Part shown: positions 1 to 8,434 of the stretch, one piece after another | Layout of the letters: every line of letters starts with the position of its first letter | Numbering within the stretch: the stretch's first letter is position 1 | Source: Phycicoccus duodecadis | Lineage (GTDB): Bacteria; Actinomycetota; Actinomycetes; Actinomycetales; Dermatophilaceae | Reading direction: 5' to 3' | Assembly (NCBI RefSeq): GCF_002846495.1 | Contig: NZ_PJNE01000001.1 | Location: 1,922,001-1,986,000 of the forward strand | DNA length: 64,000 nucleotides | Notes under the pieces: generated by a model | Database searches by the model: none | Told to the model about the DNA's origin: nothing | The model's input: the letters and a program-made list of their open reading frames with translations, nothing else | Made by a program: the position numbers and the translations under genes

Positions 1-611
1 CCGGTGCCGGCCAGCAGCAGCACGGTGACCAGCCCGATCTCGAACCAGGTGCCGATGAGACCGACCGCCGGCAGGGCCGCGGTGTAGTCGCCGAGCCAGC
101 CGCGGGCCAGGCCGCCGAGCCCGATGGCGCCGAGCAGGTCGTTGACGCTGCCGGCGGGGGCGTACATCCGGCGCCAGGCCACGGCGATGACGACCATCGC
201 CACGACCTGGGGGAGGAAGACGACGGTGCGGAAGAAGGCCAGCCCGCGGACCTCGGCCCGGCTGAGGATCGCCGCCAGGACCAGGCCGACCAGCACCGGG
301 AGCACGGCGTAGAACACGATCAGGACGAGCGCGTGACCGAACGACGCCCGCAGCGCCGGGTCGCCCACCACCTCGACGTAGTTGTCGAGCCCGGCCCAGG
401 TGGCGAGGGTGTTGCCGTTCCAGTCGTACAGCGAGATCTGGACGGCCCGCCCGAGCGGGTAGAGGAGGAACGCGGCGTACACCAGCAGGGCCGGCAGCAG
501 GTAGAGCCAGGCGACGTTGCGAGGCTCCCCGGGGGGCCCGCCGCCGCGTCGGCGCCGGGCCCGCTCCGGGGCGCTCGGGCGGCTGCGCGCCGCCGTCGTC
601 GTGTCCGTCAT
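1..611 (-). CDS. Sugar ABC transporter permease (partial, 3' end off the window)
   Basis: Inner-membrane permease of the MalF/UgpA type, importing a sugar with the adjacent binding protein. About 203 residues are visible. A basic, charged N-terminus (residues 1-31) precedes a first membrane segment around residues 33-55, then further segments from about residue 90 in an arrangement usual for binding-protein-dependent sugar permeases. The ATG at 611 overlaps the stop of the binding-protein gene (ATGA), so the two are translationally coupled. The C-terminus with the EAA loop lies beyond position 1. The second permease and any dedicated ATPase are not visible; actinobacterial sugar importers often share the ATPase MsiK, which is inference here. 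Confidence 0.9.
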   Translation of the reverse strand, partial: MTDTTTAARSRPSAPERARRRRGGGPPGEPRNVAWLYLLPALLVYAAFLLYPLGRAVQISLYDWNGNTLATWAGLDNYVEVVGDPALRASFGHALVLIVFYAVLPVLVGLVLAAILSRAEVRGLAFFRTVVFLPQVVAMVVIAVAWRRMYAPAGSVNDLLGAIGLGGLARGWLGDYTAALPAVGLIGTWFEIGLVTVLLLAGT

Positions 612-1969
612 CCGTTCTGCGCGACGAAGTCGCCGTAGTCCTTCTGCACGGTGTCGAGGAACTGCTGCGGTGTGGCCTTCTTCGCGAGGAGGTCCTGCAG
701 GGCCGCGCCGAGGGTGTCGGACATCGTCGGCGTCGCGTAGTCGAGGTACGGCACGAGCGAGTCGTCCTTGACCGCGGTGCCGAACGCCGTGAAGACGTCC
801 TGCCCGAGGGCGCTCGGGGCCTTCTGGTCGGCGGTGTCGGCGACCGGGAGGTTCTCGGTCTTCGCCAGCACGGCCATCGCGTGCTCGTCGGTGATGAAGT
901 CGATGTACGCGGCGGCGGCGTCGGGGTGCTTGGTGCGGCTCGAGACCGCCCACGGGATGCCGGTGCCGCCGGTGGCGACCGGGGTGCTGCCGGCCGGGGG
1001 CGGCAGCACGAAGGTCACGTCGTCGCCCATGGCCTTGCCGAGGTCGGCCTGCAGCCAGGTGCCCGCGATGAGGTAGGCGCCGGTGCCCTTGCTGAACTGC
1101 TGCCAGGCCGGGTCGTAGCCGAGGCCGTTGACGTCGGGCGAGAAGTACCCCTTGTCCACCCAGTCGACGAGGGTCTGGGCGGCCTTCTGGTTCTCGGGGG
1201 TGGTCCAGCTGCCACCCTTCTGCCCGAAGCCGAGGGTGCGGATCTCCTCGGCCGGGGTGGTCTGGGCCTGCACCGTGCCGAAGACGTGGATGGCGGGCCA
1301 CTTGTCGAGGTTGCCCAGGACCAGGGGCAGCTGGCCGGCGGTCTTGACCTTCGCGAGGCTGGCCTCGAAGTCGGCCCAGGTGGTGGGCATGTCGGTGATC
1401 CCGGCCTTGGCCAGGACGGCCTTGTTCGCGTAGATGCCGACGACCTCGCCGACCTGCGGCAGGCCGTAGAGGTTGCCGGTGCCGAAGGTCTTGCCGTCGC
1501 TGGAGTAGCTCGAGTACTTGCGCACCGACTCGGGGTAGCGCTCGGTCCAGCGGTAGGCCTCGGCGTAGCGGTCCAGGGGGAGCAGCTGGCCGGCCTGGAC
1601 GAACTTGCCCATGTCGGGGCGGCCGTTGTTGGCCTGGAAGACGTCGGGCGGGTTGTTGCCCGAGAGCGCCAGCCCCAGGGTCGTCTTGAGGTCGTCGAAG
1701 GACCGGGTGACCCGCTTGAGGGTGATGTTCGGGTACTTCGCCTGGAACTCCTTGTTGAGCTCCTCGATCTGCGCCGCCTGGCCGCCACGCACCTCCTGGT
1801 CCCAGACCGTCAGGGTGACCTTGCCCATCGCCGCGGGGTCGGTCTCGACCGCCCCCGAGGGCTGGTCGGTGGCGCCGGTGCCGGTGGTGGACCCCGGCGT
1901 GCAGGCGGTCAGGGCCAGGGCCCCGAGCATCCCGGCGGCGATCAGGTGGGTGGTGGGTCTTCTCCTCAT
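608..1969 (-). CDS. Extracellular sugar-binding lipoprotein of an ABC importer
   Basis: Solute-binding protein of the family 1 (MalE-like) class, 453 residues. The N-terminus is basic, then hydrophobic, and ends in a lipobox LTAC with Cys23, so it should be lipid-anchored outside the membrane. I start at the ATG at 1969 because GAGGAG lies 7 bases upstream and the signal peptide begins there; the open frame runs further upstream without a signal. It overlaps the kinase gene before it (stop TGA at 1966-1968) and the permease after it by four bases, so kinase, binding protein and permease form one coupled operon. The ligand cannot be read from sequence; the linked GH4 enzyme suggests an oligosaccharide or glycoside. 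Confidence 0.92.
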   Translation of the reverse strand: MRRRPTTHLIAAGMLGALALTACTPGSTTGTGATDQPSGAVETDPAAMGKVTLTVWDQEVRGGQAAQIEELNKEFQAKYPNITLKRVTRSFDDLKTTLGLALSGNNPPDVFQANNGRPDMGKFVQAGQLLPLDRYAEAYRWTERYPESVRKYSSYSSDGKTFGTGNLYGLPQVGEVVGIYANKAVLAKAGITDMPTTWADFEASLAKVKTAGQLPLVLGNLDKWPAIHVFGTVQAQTTPAEEIRTLGFGQKGGSWTTPENQKAAQTLVDWVDKGYFSPDVNGLGYDPAWQQFSKGTGAYLIAGTWLQADLGKAMGDDVTFVLPPPAGSTPVATGGTGIPWAVSSRTKHPDAAAAYIDFITDEHAMAVLAKTENLPVADTADQKAPSALGQDVFTAFGTAVKDDSLVPYLDYATPTMSDTLGAALQDLLAKKATPQQFLDTVQKDYGDFVAQNG

Positions 1970-3120
1970 GCGGGTGCTCCTCGGTTCAGCGTGGTGTCGG
2001 AGGGGTACCCCTCGACGTCGACGTGGCGGGCGATGGTGGCGGTGGCTCGGCGCCCGGCCCCGACGGGGACCTCGGGGACGAGGTCGTCGAGGAAGGCGTA
2101 GCGCCGGCGCAGCGAGCGGTGGTAGCTGTCGGTGCTGTCGGAGTCGCGCAGGTGGTGCCACCAGTCGGCGATGTCACCCCAGCCCGGGGCGGCCAGGGAC
2201 CCTCCGAAGTGCTGCACGGCCAGTGCCGAGCACAGCGACGCGAACGAGACCCGGTGCGAGAGCGGCCAGCCGGCGACCGTGCCGAGCACGAGCGCGGCGC
2301 CGAACACGTCGCCGGCCCCGGTGGGGTCGAGGGCGTCGACGCGCACGGCGGGGACCACGGCCTCCTCGCCGGTGCGGGAGTCGATGGCCAGGGCGCCCTC
2401 CTCGCCGTTGGTGACCACGGCCAGCGGGACCAGGTCGGCCAGGGCGTACAGCGCCTCGCTGGCGGTGCGGGTGCGGGTGTAGGCCATCGCCTCGACGGCG
2501 TTGGGCAGGAAGGCGTCGACGACCGACAGCTGGGTGAGGACCTCGCGCGGCCAGCGCCCCGACGGGTCCCAGCCGACGTCGGCGAACACCAGGGCGCCCT
2601 GGGCGCGGGACTTCTCGACCCAGGTCGGGCCGTCGAGCCCGGTGAGCGGCCGGTCGGGCGCGAGCTCGGTGATCACGGCCCGCGACCGGGGCGGGTCGCC
2701 GATGAGCGCGTCGGCGTCGACCGGGGCCGGATGTCCGTGGCTGACCATCCCGCGGTCGCGCGCCACCGCCATCGACACCGTGACGGGCGAGTGCCAGCCC
2801 TCGAAGCGGCGTGAGCGGCTGAGGTCGACGTGCTCGTCGTCGGCCAGGGTCTCCCAGCAGAAGTCGCCGTAGGCGTCGTCACCGAAGGCCGCGGCCAGCG
2901 AGGTGCGCAGCCCCAGCCGACGGGCGGCGACGGCGAGGTTGGCGATTCCGCCGGGGCACGAGCCCATGCCGTCGGCCCAGACCTCCTGGCCGCCCTCGGG
3001 CAGCGCCGCCAGGCCGGTCATGATGATGTCGAGGAAGACCGTCCCCCAGACGAACACGTCGACCTCGGGCTCGCCGGGCGTGCGCGCGGCGGCGAGGGGG
3101 TCGAAGAGCTGCGAGGGCAC
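1966..3120 (-). CDS. PfkB-family carbohydrate kinase
   Basis: Cytoplasmic ribokinase-like sugar kinase of about 384 residues. The N-terminal substrate region carries the small Gly-rich motif GSCPGGIANLA, and the C-terminal ATP/anion-hole motif DPTGAGDVFGAAL carries the catalytic Asp. About 80 residues follow that motif, which is longer than most ribokinases. I prefer the GTG at 3120 because AGGAG sits 6 bases upstream; an ATG at 3162 in frame has no ribosome site. It is the first gene of the operon with the binding protein and permease and is divergent from the DeoR/GH4 pair. Its substrate is unknown. Phosphorylating the imported sugar before GH4 cleavage is a plausible inference. Confidence 0.9.
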   Translation of the reverse strand: MPSQLFDPLAAARTPGEPEVDVFVWGTVFLDIIMTGLAALPEGGQEVWADGMGSCPGGIANLAVAARRLGLRTSLAAAFGDDAYGDFCWETLADDEHVDLSRSRRFEGWHSPVTVSMAVARDRGMVSHGHPAPVDADALIGDPPRSRAVITELAPDRPLTGLDGPTWVEKSRAQGALVFADVGWDPSGRWPREVLTQLSVVDAFLPNAVEAMAYTRTRTASEALYALADLVPLAVVTNGEEGALAIDSRTGEEAVVPAVRVDALDPTGAGDVFGAALVLGTVAGWPLSHRVSFASLCSALAVQHFGGSLAAPGWGDIADWWHHLRDSDSTDSYHRSLRRRYAFLDDLVPEVPVGAGRRATATIARHVDVEGYPSDTTLNRGAPA

Positions 3121-3217
3121 AGGGGGCTCCTGGGGCGGGGCGGCGGTGACGACGGCCAGCATGCACCCGATGACGGGTCCGGGCGTCCGTTCGGTGCACG
3201 GAAGAAGTCATCCGTGA

Positions 3218-3228
3218 TCACGTCGTGA
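3218..3228. promoter_or_regulatory. Candidate operator between divergent sugar operons
   Basis: TCACG-T-CGTGA is a perfect 11-base inverted repeat in the short gap between the kinase operon and the DeoR gene, with GTGATCAC overlapping at 3214-3221. The position fits an autoregulatory DeoR-family site controlling both directions. Binding is inferred, not shown. Confidence 0.4.
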
Positions 3229-3242
3229 CGAAATTTGATCGC

Positions 3243-3248
3243 TACAGT
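3243..3248 (+). promoter_or_regulatory. -10 box TACAGT, leaderless start of DeoR gene
   Basis: A TANNNT hexamer ends 6 bases before the ATG at 3255. This spacing places transcription at or next to the start codon and supports 3255 over the upstream ATG at 3225. Confidence 0.5.
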
Positions 3249-3254
3249 GGCGGC

Positions 3255-4010
3255 ATGCGCGTGGCCCGGCATCGTTCGATCGTCGGTCGTGTCCATGCCC
3301 AGGGCACGGCGACGACCGACGAGCTCGCGGCCCTGTGCGGGGTCAGCCTCGCCACCACCCGCCGCGACCTGATCGAGCTCGAGCGCCTCGGTGCCCTGCG
3401 GCGGGTCCACGGGGGAGCGGTGCCCGCGGGGGACGCCGACGCCGTGCGCGGCTTCGCCGAGGTGGCCGCCACCCACGCCGCCGACAAGCACGCCGTCGCC
3501 CGACGGGCCGCGGCGATGGTGCACGACGGCGACTGCGTCGTCCTCGACATCGGCACCACCACCAGGCTGCTCGCCGCCGAGCTGCGGGGCCGGCCCGTCA
3601 CCGTCGTCACCGCGAGCCTGGCCGTGCTCGACGTGCTGCGCGACGACGACGCCGTCGAGCTCATCCTGCTCGGTGGGGTGGTGCGGCGCACCTACCACTC
3701 GCTGGTGGGCTCGCTCACCGAGGACGCCGTGCGCCAGGTCGGCGGCAGCCACGTGTTCCTCGGCGCCAGCGGCGTGCGCCCCGACGGCACCGTGCTCGAC
3801 ACCACCGCCGTCGAGGTCCCGGTCAAACGCGCGCTGCTGCAGGCCGCGCGCACCTCGGTGCTGCTCGTCGACCGCCACAAGCTCCCCGGCACCGGGTCGC
3901 TGCGGGTCTGCGAGGCCGGGGCGGTCGACGTCCTGCTGACCAACGACGGTGCCGACCCCGCCACCCTCGCGGCCTGCCGGGCCGCGGGCACCGAGGTGGT
4001 CCTGGCATGA
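3255..4010 (+). CDS. DeoR/GlpR-family transcriptional regulator of the GH4 locus
   Basis: DNA-binding repressor of 251 residues. The N-terminal winged helix-turn-helix (about residues 5-55) has the family pattern: a TTDELAALCGVSLATTRRDL helix region followed by RRVHGGA. The C-terminal DeoRC effector domain resembles a sugar-phosphate isomerase fold, and these regulators normally sense phosphorylated sugars. The ATG at 3255 is chosen because the HTH starts directly after it and a -10 box sits just upstream; 3225 would add ten residues. Its stop overlaps the GH4 start (ATGA), so regulator and glycosidase are coupled, while the kinase/ABC operon is divergent. Confidence 0.9.
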   Translation: MRVARHRSIVGRVHAQGTATTDELAALCGVSLATTRRDLIELERLGALRRVHGGAVPAGDADAVRGFAEVAATHAADKHAVARRAAAMVHDGDCVVLDIGTTTRLLAAELRGRPVTVVTASLAVLDVLRDDDAVELILLGGVVRRTYHSLVGSLTEDAVRQVGGSHVFLGASGVRPDGTVLDTTAVEVPVKRALLQAARTSVLLVDRHKLPGTGSLRVCEAGAVDVLLTNDGADPATLAACRAAGTEVVLA

Positions 4011-5350
4011 GGCTCGCGATGCTCGGGGGCGGCGGCTTCCGCACCCCACTGGTGTACGGCGCGCTGCTCACCGACACCCACCCGCGCCGGGTCGACGAGG
4101 TCTGGCTGCACGACGTCGACGCCGCTCGTCTCGCCGCCATCTCGGGGGTCCTGGCCGAGATGGCGCAGGGGCACGACGACCCACCCGTCGTCCACACGAC
4201 CACCGAGCTCGACACCGCGCTCGAGGGCTCCGACTTCGTCTTCTCCGCCATCCGGGTCGGGGGTCTCGAGGGACGCACCGCCGACGAGCGGGTGGCCCTC
4301 GACCTCGGGCTGCTGGGCCAGGAGACCACCGGCCCGGGCGGCCTCGCCTACGGGCTGCGCACGGTGCCGGTGGCCCGCCACGTGGCGGAGCGGGTGGCGG
4401 CGGTCGCGCCGGGCGCCTGGGTCATCAACTTCACCAACCCCGCCGGGATGATCACCGAGGCCATGCAGGCCGTCCTCGGCGACCGCGTGGTCGGCATCTG
4501 TGACAGCCCGATCGCCCTCGCGCGCAGGGCGGCCCGCACGCTGGGGCTCGACCCCGACCGGACCGTGGTCGACTACGTGGGGCTGAACCACCTCGGCTGG
4601 CTGCGCGGGCTGCACCACGACGGGCGCGACGTGCTGCCCGACCTGCTCGCCGACGACGCACGCCTGCTCTCGATGGAGGAGGGGCAGCTCTTCGGCCTCG
4701 ACTGGGTGCGCACCCTGGGGATGCTGCCCAACGAGTACCTCTACTACTACTACTTCACCCGCGACGCCGTGCGCTCCATCACCGCCGCCGACCACACCCG
4801 GGGCGAGTACCTGCTGGCGCAGCAGCGTGGGTTCTACGACGGGCTGGCGGGGGGCGCCGTCGCCGGCGCACTGGCCGAGTGGGACCGGGTCCGCCTCGAG
4901 CGCAACGCCACCTACATGAAGGAGGCCCGCGGCGAGGACGAGGAGCGGGCCGACGACGACGTGCAGGGCGGCGGCTACGAGGGCGTGGCGCTCGCCATCA
5001 TGGCCGCGATCTCGCGGGGCGAGCCGGCCTCCCTGATCCTCAACGTGCGCAACCGGGGCACGGTCGTCGGGCTGCCCGACGACGCCGTGGTCGAGGTGCC
5101 CTGCACGGTCGACGCCTCCGGCCCGCACCCGCTGCCGGCCGCGCCCCTCACCGGGCACCCCCTCGGGCTCGTGCAGCAGGTCAAGGCGGTCGACCGGCTG
5201 GTCATCGAGGCCTCGCTCACCGGGTCGCCCACGCGAGCGGTCGAGGCCTTCGCGCTGCACCCCCTGGTCGACTCCGTCACCGTCGCCCGCGAGCTGCTCG
5301 CGGGGTACCGTGCCCGCATCCCGGCCGTCGACGCCGTCTTCCGGAGGTGA
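4007..5350 (+). CDS. GH4 family glycosidase (6-phospho-beta-glucosidase-like)
   Basis: Cytoplasmic glycoside hydrolase family 4 enzyme, 447 residues. This family cleaves by NAD- and Mn-dependent oxidation-elimination rather than by acid hydrolysis. Visible motifs are the N-terminal Rossmann loop LGGGGFRTP, the substrate segment INFTNPAG (about 140-147), the metal-site Cys in CDSP (Cys165) and the GLNHLGW segment (His195). CDSP resembles the CDMP/CNVP signatures of phospho-glycosidases more than the CHS type of non-phosphorylated substrates, but it matches neither exactly. No PTS component is nearby; transport seems to be by ABC and phosphorylation by the PfkB kinase. Anomer and substrate are not determined. 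Confidence 0.88.
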   Translation: MRLAMLGGGGFRTPLVYGALLTDTHPRRVDEVWLHDVDAARLAAISGVLAEMAQGHDDPPVVHTTTELDTALEGSDFVFSAIRVGGLEGRTADERVALDLGLLGQETTGPGGLAYGLRTVPVARHVAERVAAVAPGAWVINFTNPAGMITEAMQAVLGDRVVGICDSPIALARRAARTLGLDPDRTVVDYVGLNHLGWLRGLHHDGRDVLPDLLADDARLLSMEEGQLFGLDWVRTLGMLPNEYLYYYYFTRDAVRSITAADHTRGEYLLAQQRGFYDGLAGGAVAGALAEWDRVRLERNATYMKEARGEDEERADDDVQGGGYEGVALAIMAAISRGEPASLILNVRNRGTVVGLPDDAVVEVPCTVDASGPHPLPAAPLTGHPLGLVQQVKAVDRLVIEASLTGSPTRAVEAFALHPLVDSVTVARELLAGYRARIPAVDAVFRR

Positions 5351-5355
5351 CGGGC

Positions 5356-5383
5356 CCGGGCACGCGGTGAGCCCGCGTCCCGG
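5356..5383. terminator. Hairpin between convergent GH4 and GNAT genes
   Basis: CCGGG-c-ACGCGG, a five-base loop, then CCGCGT-CCCGG form an 11-bp stem with one bulged C. It lies between two convergent stop codons, so it may end both transcripts. No T-run follows. Confidence 0.5.
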
Positions 5384-5388
5384 CGGCG

Positions 5389-5679
5389 TCAGGCCCGGTC
5401 GAGGACCTGCACCGGATGGTCGGGGTGACGCTGGAGCCACGCCCGGGCGAAGGGGCAGTCGGGGCGGACCGTGCGCCCGTCGGCGGCCAGCCGGTCGACG
5501 GCGGCCCGCACGAGGGCGCCCCCGACGCCGCGCCCCTCGAAGCCCTCGGCCACCTGCGTGTGCACGAGGACGACGGCGGACCCGTCGTGGCTCTCGCGCC
5601 ACACCAGCTCGCCGGCCACGTGCCCGTCGATGCGGGCCAGCCATGCGTGCTGGTCCTCGACGATCTCGACGTCCGACAC
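5389..5679 (-). CDS. Small GNAT-like N-acetyltransferase (COG2388 type)
   Basis: A compact acetyltransferase-fold protein of 96 residues. The acetyl-CoA loop reads GRGVGGAL, followed by an Arg/Pro-Cys-Pro-Phe stretch and a C-terminal HPDHP, which is the pattern of the short YjdJ/Gtn1-like family. GTG at 5679 is preceded by GGAGG at 9 bases. The acceptor substrate of this family is not known. It is convergent with the GH4 gene and divergent from OsmC, and no operon is evident. Confidence 0.82.
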   Translation of the reverse strand: MSDVEIVEDQHAWLARIDGHVAGELVWRESHDGSAVVLVHTQVAEGFEGRGVGGALVRAAVDRLAADGRTVRPDCPFARAWLQRHPDHPVQVLDRA

Positions 5680-5754
5680 GGTGCACCACCTCCGGCGGCC
5701 ATCCTCGCATCCGCCACCGCCCCGCGCGCGGCGGTGGGCTGGTGTGATGGGGGC

Positions 5755-6258
5755 ATGGACCGCACCGACCTCCGCCGCCTCCAGGCCCCGCTCCGCGAGC
5801 GCTACACCGCCGACCCCGCCGCGGCCGTGACCCCGCTGGACGCCACCGCGGACTTCCGCGACGACGGGGTCACGTGCACCGTCGACGGCTTCGCGGGCCC
5901 GGTGCGGGCCGGGCTGCACGCGGCGACCGGCGGTGACGGCTCCGACGCGTGCAGCGGTGACATGCTGCTCGAGGCGCTGCTGGCCTGCGCCGGCGTCACG
6001 CTGCGCAGTGTCGCGACGTCGATGGGGCTGACCGTCGAGGAGGCCCACGGCGTGGCCGAGAGCACCTTCGACGCTCGCGGGACGCTCGGCATCGACCGGT
6101 CGGCGCCCGTGGGGGTCGGGCCGGTGACGGTGACCTTCACGCTCACCACCGACGCCGACGACGCCGCCCTCGAGCGGCTCGCGACCTCGACCGAGCGGTA
6201 CTGCGTCGTGGGCCAGAGCCTGCGGGAGGCTCCGCGCGTGGTGGTCCGCCGGGCATAG
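5755..6258 (+). CDS. OsmC-family protein
   Basis: OsmC/Ohr-fold protein of 167 residues, usually a thiol peroxidase for organic hydroperoxides acting as a cytoplasmic dimer. Two conserved cysteines are visible: one in the central helix segment LLACAGVTL and one in RYCVVGQSL near the C-terminus, the spacing expected for the catalytic pair. An additional Cys sits just before the central helix (DACSGDM). The ATG at 5755 follows a GC-poor TGTGAT by 6 bases. It stands alone between divergent neighbours. Confidence 0.85.
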   Translation: MDRTDLRRLQAPLRERYTADPAAAVTPLDATADFRDDGVTCTVDGFAGPVRAGLHAATGGDGSDACSGDMLLEALLACAGVTLRSVATSMGLTVEEAHGVAESTFDARGTLGIDRSAPVGVGPVTVTFTLTTDADDAALERLATSTERYCVVGQSLREAPRVVVRRA

Positions 6259-6309
6259 CCTGGGCCCAGGCACGGCGACCGGCGCCGTGGCGGGAGGGAG
6301 CATTACGCC

Positions 6310-6978
6310 ATGAGCGCACCCCCGGGATGGCACCCGCAACCCGACGGCCGCGAGCGGTGGTGGGACGGGCAGCAGTGGACCGACCACACCCGTGACCCCC
6401 AGGTGGCCCCGTTGGCGCCGGCGCCCGCCGCTCCCTACGGGCAGGCCGGCACGACCGGCGCGTGGCAGCCGCCGCAGCGCTCGGGCATGAGCGGCGGGGC
6501 CAAGGGCTGCCTGATCGCCGTGGCTGTCCTGCTGCTCCTGCTCGTCGTGGGGGCGGTCGTCGCCGTGGTGCTGTTCGCGCGCAACGTCTCCTCGGCCGTC
6601 GACGACGCCCGCTCGTCCTTCCCCTCCTCCCTCCCCACGTCCCTTCCGTCGGGGCTGCCCTCGGACCTGCCGAACGGGGGCACGACGACCACCGTCCGCA
6701 TCGGTGAGGGCTTCCCGGTGGGGGGTGCCCGGGTCGAGGACGGATGGTCACTCGGCGACGCCGGGTCCGTCGGTCGCTCGATCGAGGGGATGCGGGTCAC
6801 CGGCAGCCCCGACCAGCCCGTGTTCTTCACCCTGCGCTTCACCGGGGGTGGGGCGGACGCCGAGACGGTGTGCACCGCCACCGGCGACAGCACCTCCTCG
6901 AGCCGGGAGGTCACGTGCGTCCCGGTGTTCGGCGACGTGCCCGACGACTCCCCCGTAGAGGTGACCTCGGCGCTCTGA
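6310..6978 (+). CDS. DUF2510 membrane-anchored protein
   Basis: A 222-residue actinobacterial protein of unknown function. Residues 4-30 form a DUF2510 module (GWHPQPDG, RWWDGQQWTDH). A Pro/Gly-rich linker and one membrane helix at about residues 65-92 follow. The next stretch repeats a Leu-Pro-Ser/Thr unit (SLP, SGLP, SDLP), and then comes an extracytoplasmic C-terminal domain with two cysteines that could pair. Topology suggests the DUF2510 part is cytoplasmic. No partner is visible. Confidence 0.85.
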   Translation: MSAPPGWHPQPDGRERWWDGQQWTDHTRDPQVAPLAPAPAAPYGQAGTTGAWQPPQRSGMSGGAKGCLIAVAVLLLLLVVGAVVAVVLFARNVSSAVDDARSSFPSSLPTSLPSGLPSDLPNGGTTTTVRIGEGFPVGGARVEDGWSLGDAGSVGRSIEGMRVTGSPDQPVFFTLRFTGGGADAETVCTATGDSTSSSREVTCVPVFGDVPDDSPVEVTSAL

Positions 6979-6986
6979 CCGGTGCT

Positions 6987-7002
6987 CCGGCGGCGCCGCC
7001 GG
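6987..7002. terminator. Palindrome between convergent genes
   Basis: CCGGCGGCGCCGCCGG is a perfect 16-base palindrome between the DUF2510 stop and the serine hydrolase stop. It could form a short GC-only hairpin or cruciform; terminator function is a guess. Confidence 0.35.
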
Positions 7003-7010
7003 GCCGTTGC

Positions 7011-8366
7011 TCAGCCGGTCGCGGGGCCCAGGGCGACGAGGTCGCGCACCAGCTCGTCCGTGCCCAGCCGCGACTCGGCCACGGTGGGCGAGAACCCCAG
7101 GCGCACGACGACCAGCCCGGCCGACGGCACGACGTAGAGCCGCTGGCCGTCGTGGCCGCTGGCCCAGTAGGCGTCGGCCGGCAGCGAGGGGTCGACCAGC
7201 GACCCGTCGGCCTGCCGGTTGACCCACCAGCCCGCCGCGTAGCCCTTCTCCTCGCTGCGCGCGACGGGCTCGGCCGTCGTGGAGGTCTTCATCCAGCCCT
7301 CCGGCAGCAGCCGCTTGCCGTTCCACACGCCGTCCTGGAGCGCGAACTGGCCGATGGCGGCCCAGTCGCGCGGGGTGGCCCAGAGGTAGGAGCTGCACAC
7401 CGGCCGGCCGGACGCGTCCGGCTCCCAGACCGCCGACGACAGCCCGAGCGGGGCGAAGAGGGTCGTGCGGGGGAAGTCGGTGTCGGGCACGTCGGCCAGC
7501 CCGGTGAGCCACGAGCAGAGGATGTTCGGCGAGCCGCTGGAGTACTGCTGGTAGGTCCCCGGCTGGTGGGCCAGCGGGCGGCTCGCGGCGTACTTCGCCA
7601 TGTCGGGCTCCGCGTAGAGCATCTGCGTGATGGGCGTCCCGAGGTCGTAGGTCTCGTTCCAGGACAGCCCGCTCGTCATCCGCATCAGCTGGTCGAGGGT
7701 GATGTCGCGACGCTCGTCGGTCCACTCGGGGCGCAGGCCCTTCTCGTCGACCGAGATGCCCCGGGTCAGCACGAAGCGCCCCAGCATCAGGTTCGTGACG
7801 CTCTTGCTCATCGACCAGCCGAGCTGCGGGGTCGCGGCGTCGAACCCGGGTGCGTAGCGCTCGGCCACGAGCCGGCCGTCACGCAGGACCACCACACCGC
7901 GGGTACCGAGGGCTCGGCGCGCCTCGGCCGTGCGGTCGTCGCCGAACGCCTTCGCCACCAGGGCGTCGACGGCCGGGTCGGCGGCTGGCGCGGGCGCGTC
8001 CGAGAGCGGGTTGGGGTCGCTCTCGACCTTGGTCGCGCGGCCCGGTCCGGCCGGGCGCTCCGCTCCCACCGTGCAGCCGTAGCCGGGGGTGTACCAGGCC
8101 TTCTGCTTCGACAGGACCCACAGCGCGGCCGACGTGACCGAGCGGCCGGCCCGGTTGACGTAGCCGGTGAGGTAGGGCACCAGCGGGTTGGGCGGCAGGT
8201 CGGCCTCGGGGTCGTCGCGCCCGGCGACGAAGGTGACCGCACAGGCGTTGTGGGCGGCGTACCCGGTGCCGGTGGCGATGAGCGGCCGGGCGTACCAGTA
8301 GCCCCCCACGGCCGCCGCGACGACCAGCACCAGGAGGACGACGACCACACGCCGCAGCACACGCAT
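7011..8366 (-). CDS. Beta-lactamase-family serine hydrolase, membrane-anchored
   Basis: Class C beta-lactamase/PBP-like hydrolase of 451 residues. One membrane segment at residues 5-24 anchors it facing outside. The catalytic SxxK motif is S185-M-S-K188, followed by a YSSG segment (the YxN position) and an SGHDGQ segment near the C-terminus replacing the usual KTG. Members act as esterases, 6-aminohexanoate hydrolases or D-aminopeptidases, so the substrate is uncertain. The N-terminal 130 residues before the hydrolase domain contain a pair of cysteines. ATG at 8366 is preceded at 6 bases by TAGCGT (leaderless). Confidence 0.85.
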   Translation of the reverse strand: MRVLRRVVVVLLVLVVAAAVGGYWYARPLIATGTGYAAHNACAVTFVAGRDDPEADLPPNPLVPYLTGYVNRAGRSVTSAALWVLSKQKAWYTPGYGCTVGAERPAGPGRATKVESDPNPLSDAPAPAADPAVDALVAKAFGDDRTAEARRALGTRGVVVLRDGRLVAERYAPGFDAATPQLGWSMSKSVTNLMLGRFVLTRGISVDEKGLRPEWTDERRDITLDQLMRMTSGLSWNETYDLGTPITQMLYAEPDMAKYAASRPLAHQPGTYQQYSSGSPNILCSWLTGLADVPDTDFPRTTLFAPLGLSSAVWEPDASGRPVCSSYLWATPRDWAAIGQFALQDGVWNGKRLLPEGWMKTSTTAEPVARSEEKGYAAGWWVNRQADGSLVDPSLPADAYWASGHDGQRLYVVPSAGLVVVRLGFSPTVAESRLGTDELVRDLVALGPATG

Positions 8367-8372
8367 GGCGCG

Positions 8373-8378
8373 ACGCTA
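8373..8378 (-). promoter_or_regulatory. -10 box TAGCGT of serine hydrolase
   Basis: TANNNT hexamer 6 bases before the ATG at 8366 on the minus strand, consistent with a leaderless transcript. Confidence 0.45.
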
Positions 8379-8434
8379 CCTGCCGCGACCACCCCTGCGG
8401 CAGAGGTGGGCCGGTGCGGGGCGAAGGACGTCTC

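Noticed and set aside
3692..5710. Long minus-strand reading frame antisense to GH4
   Set aside because: It mirrors GH4 codons in high-GC DNA, has Gly/Arg/Val-rich composition and no family motif.
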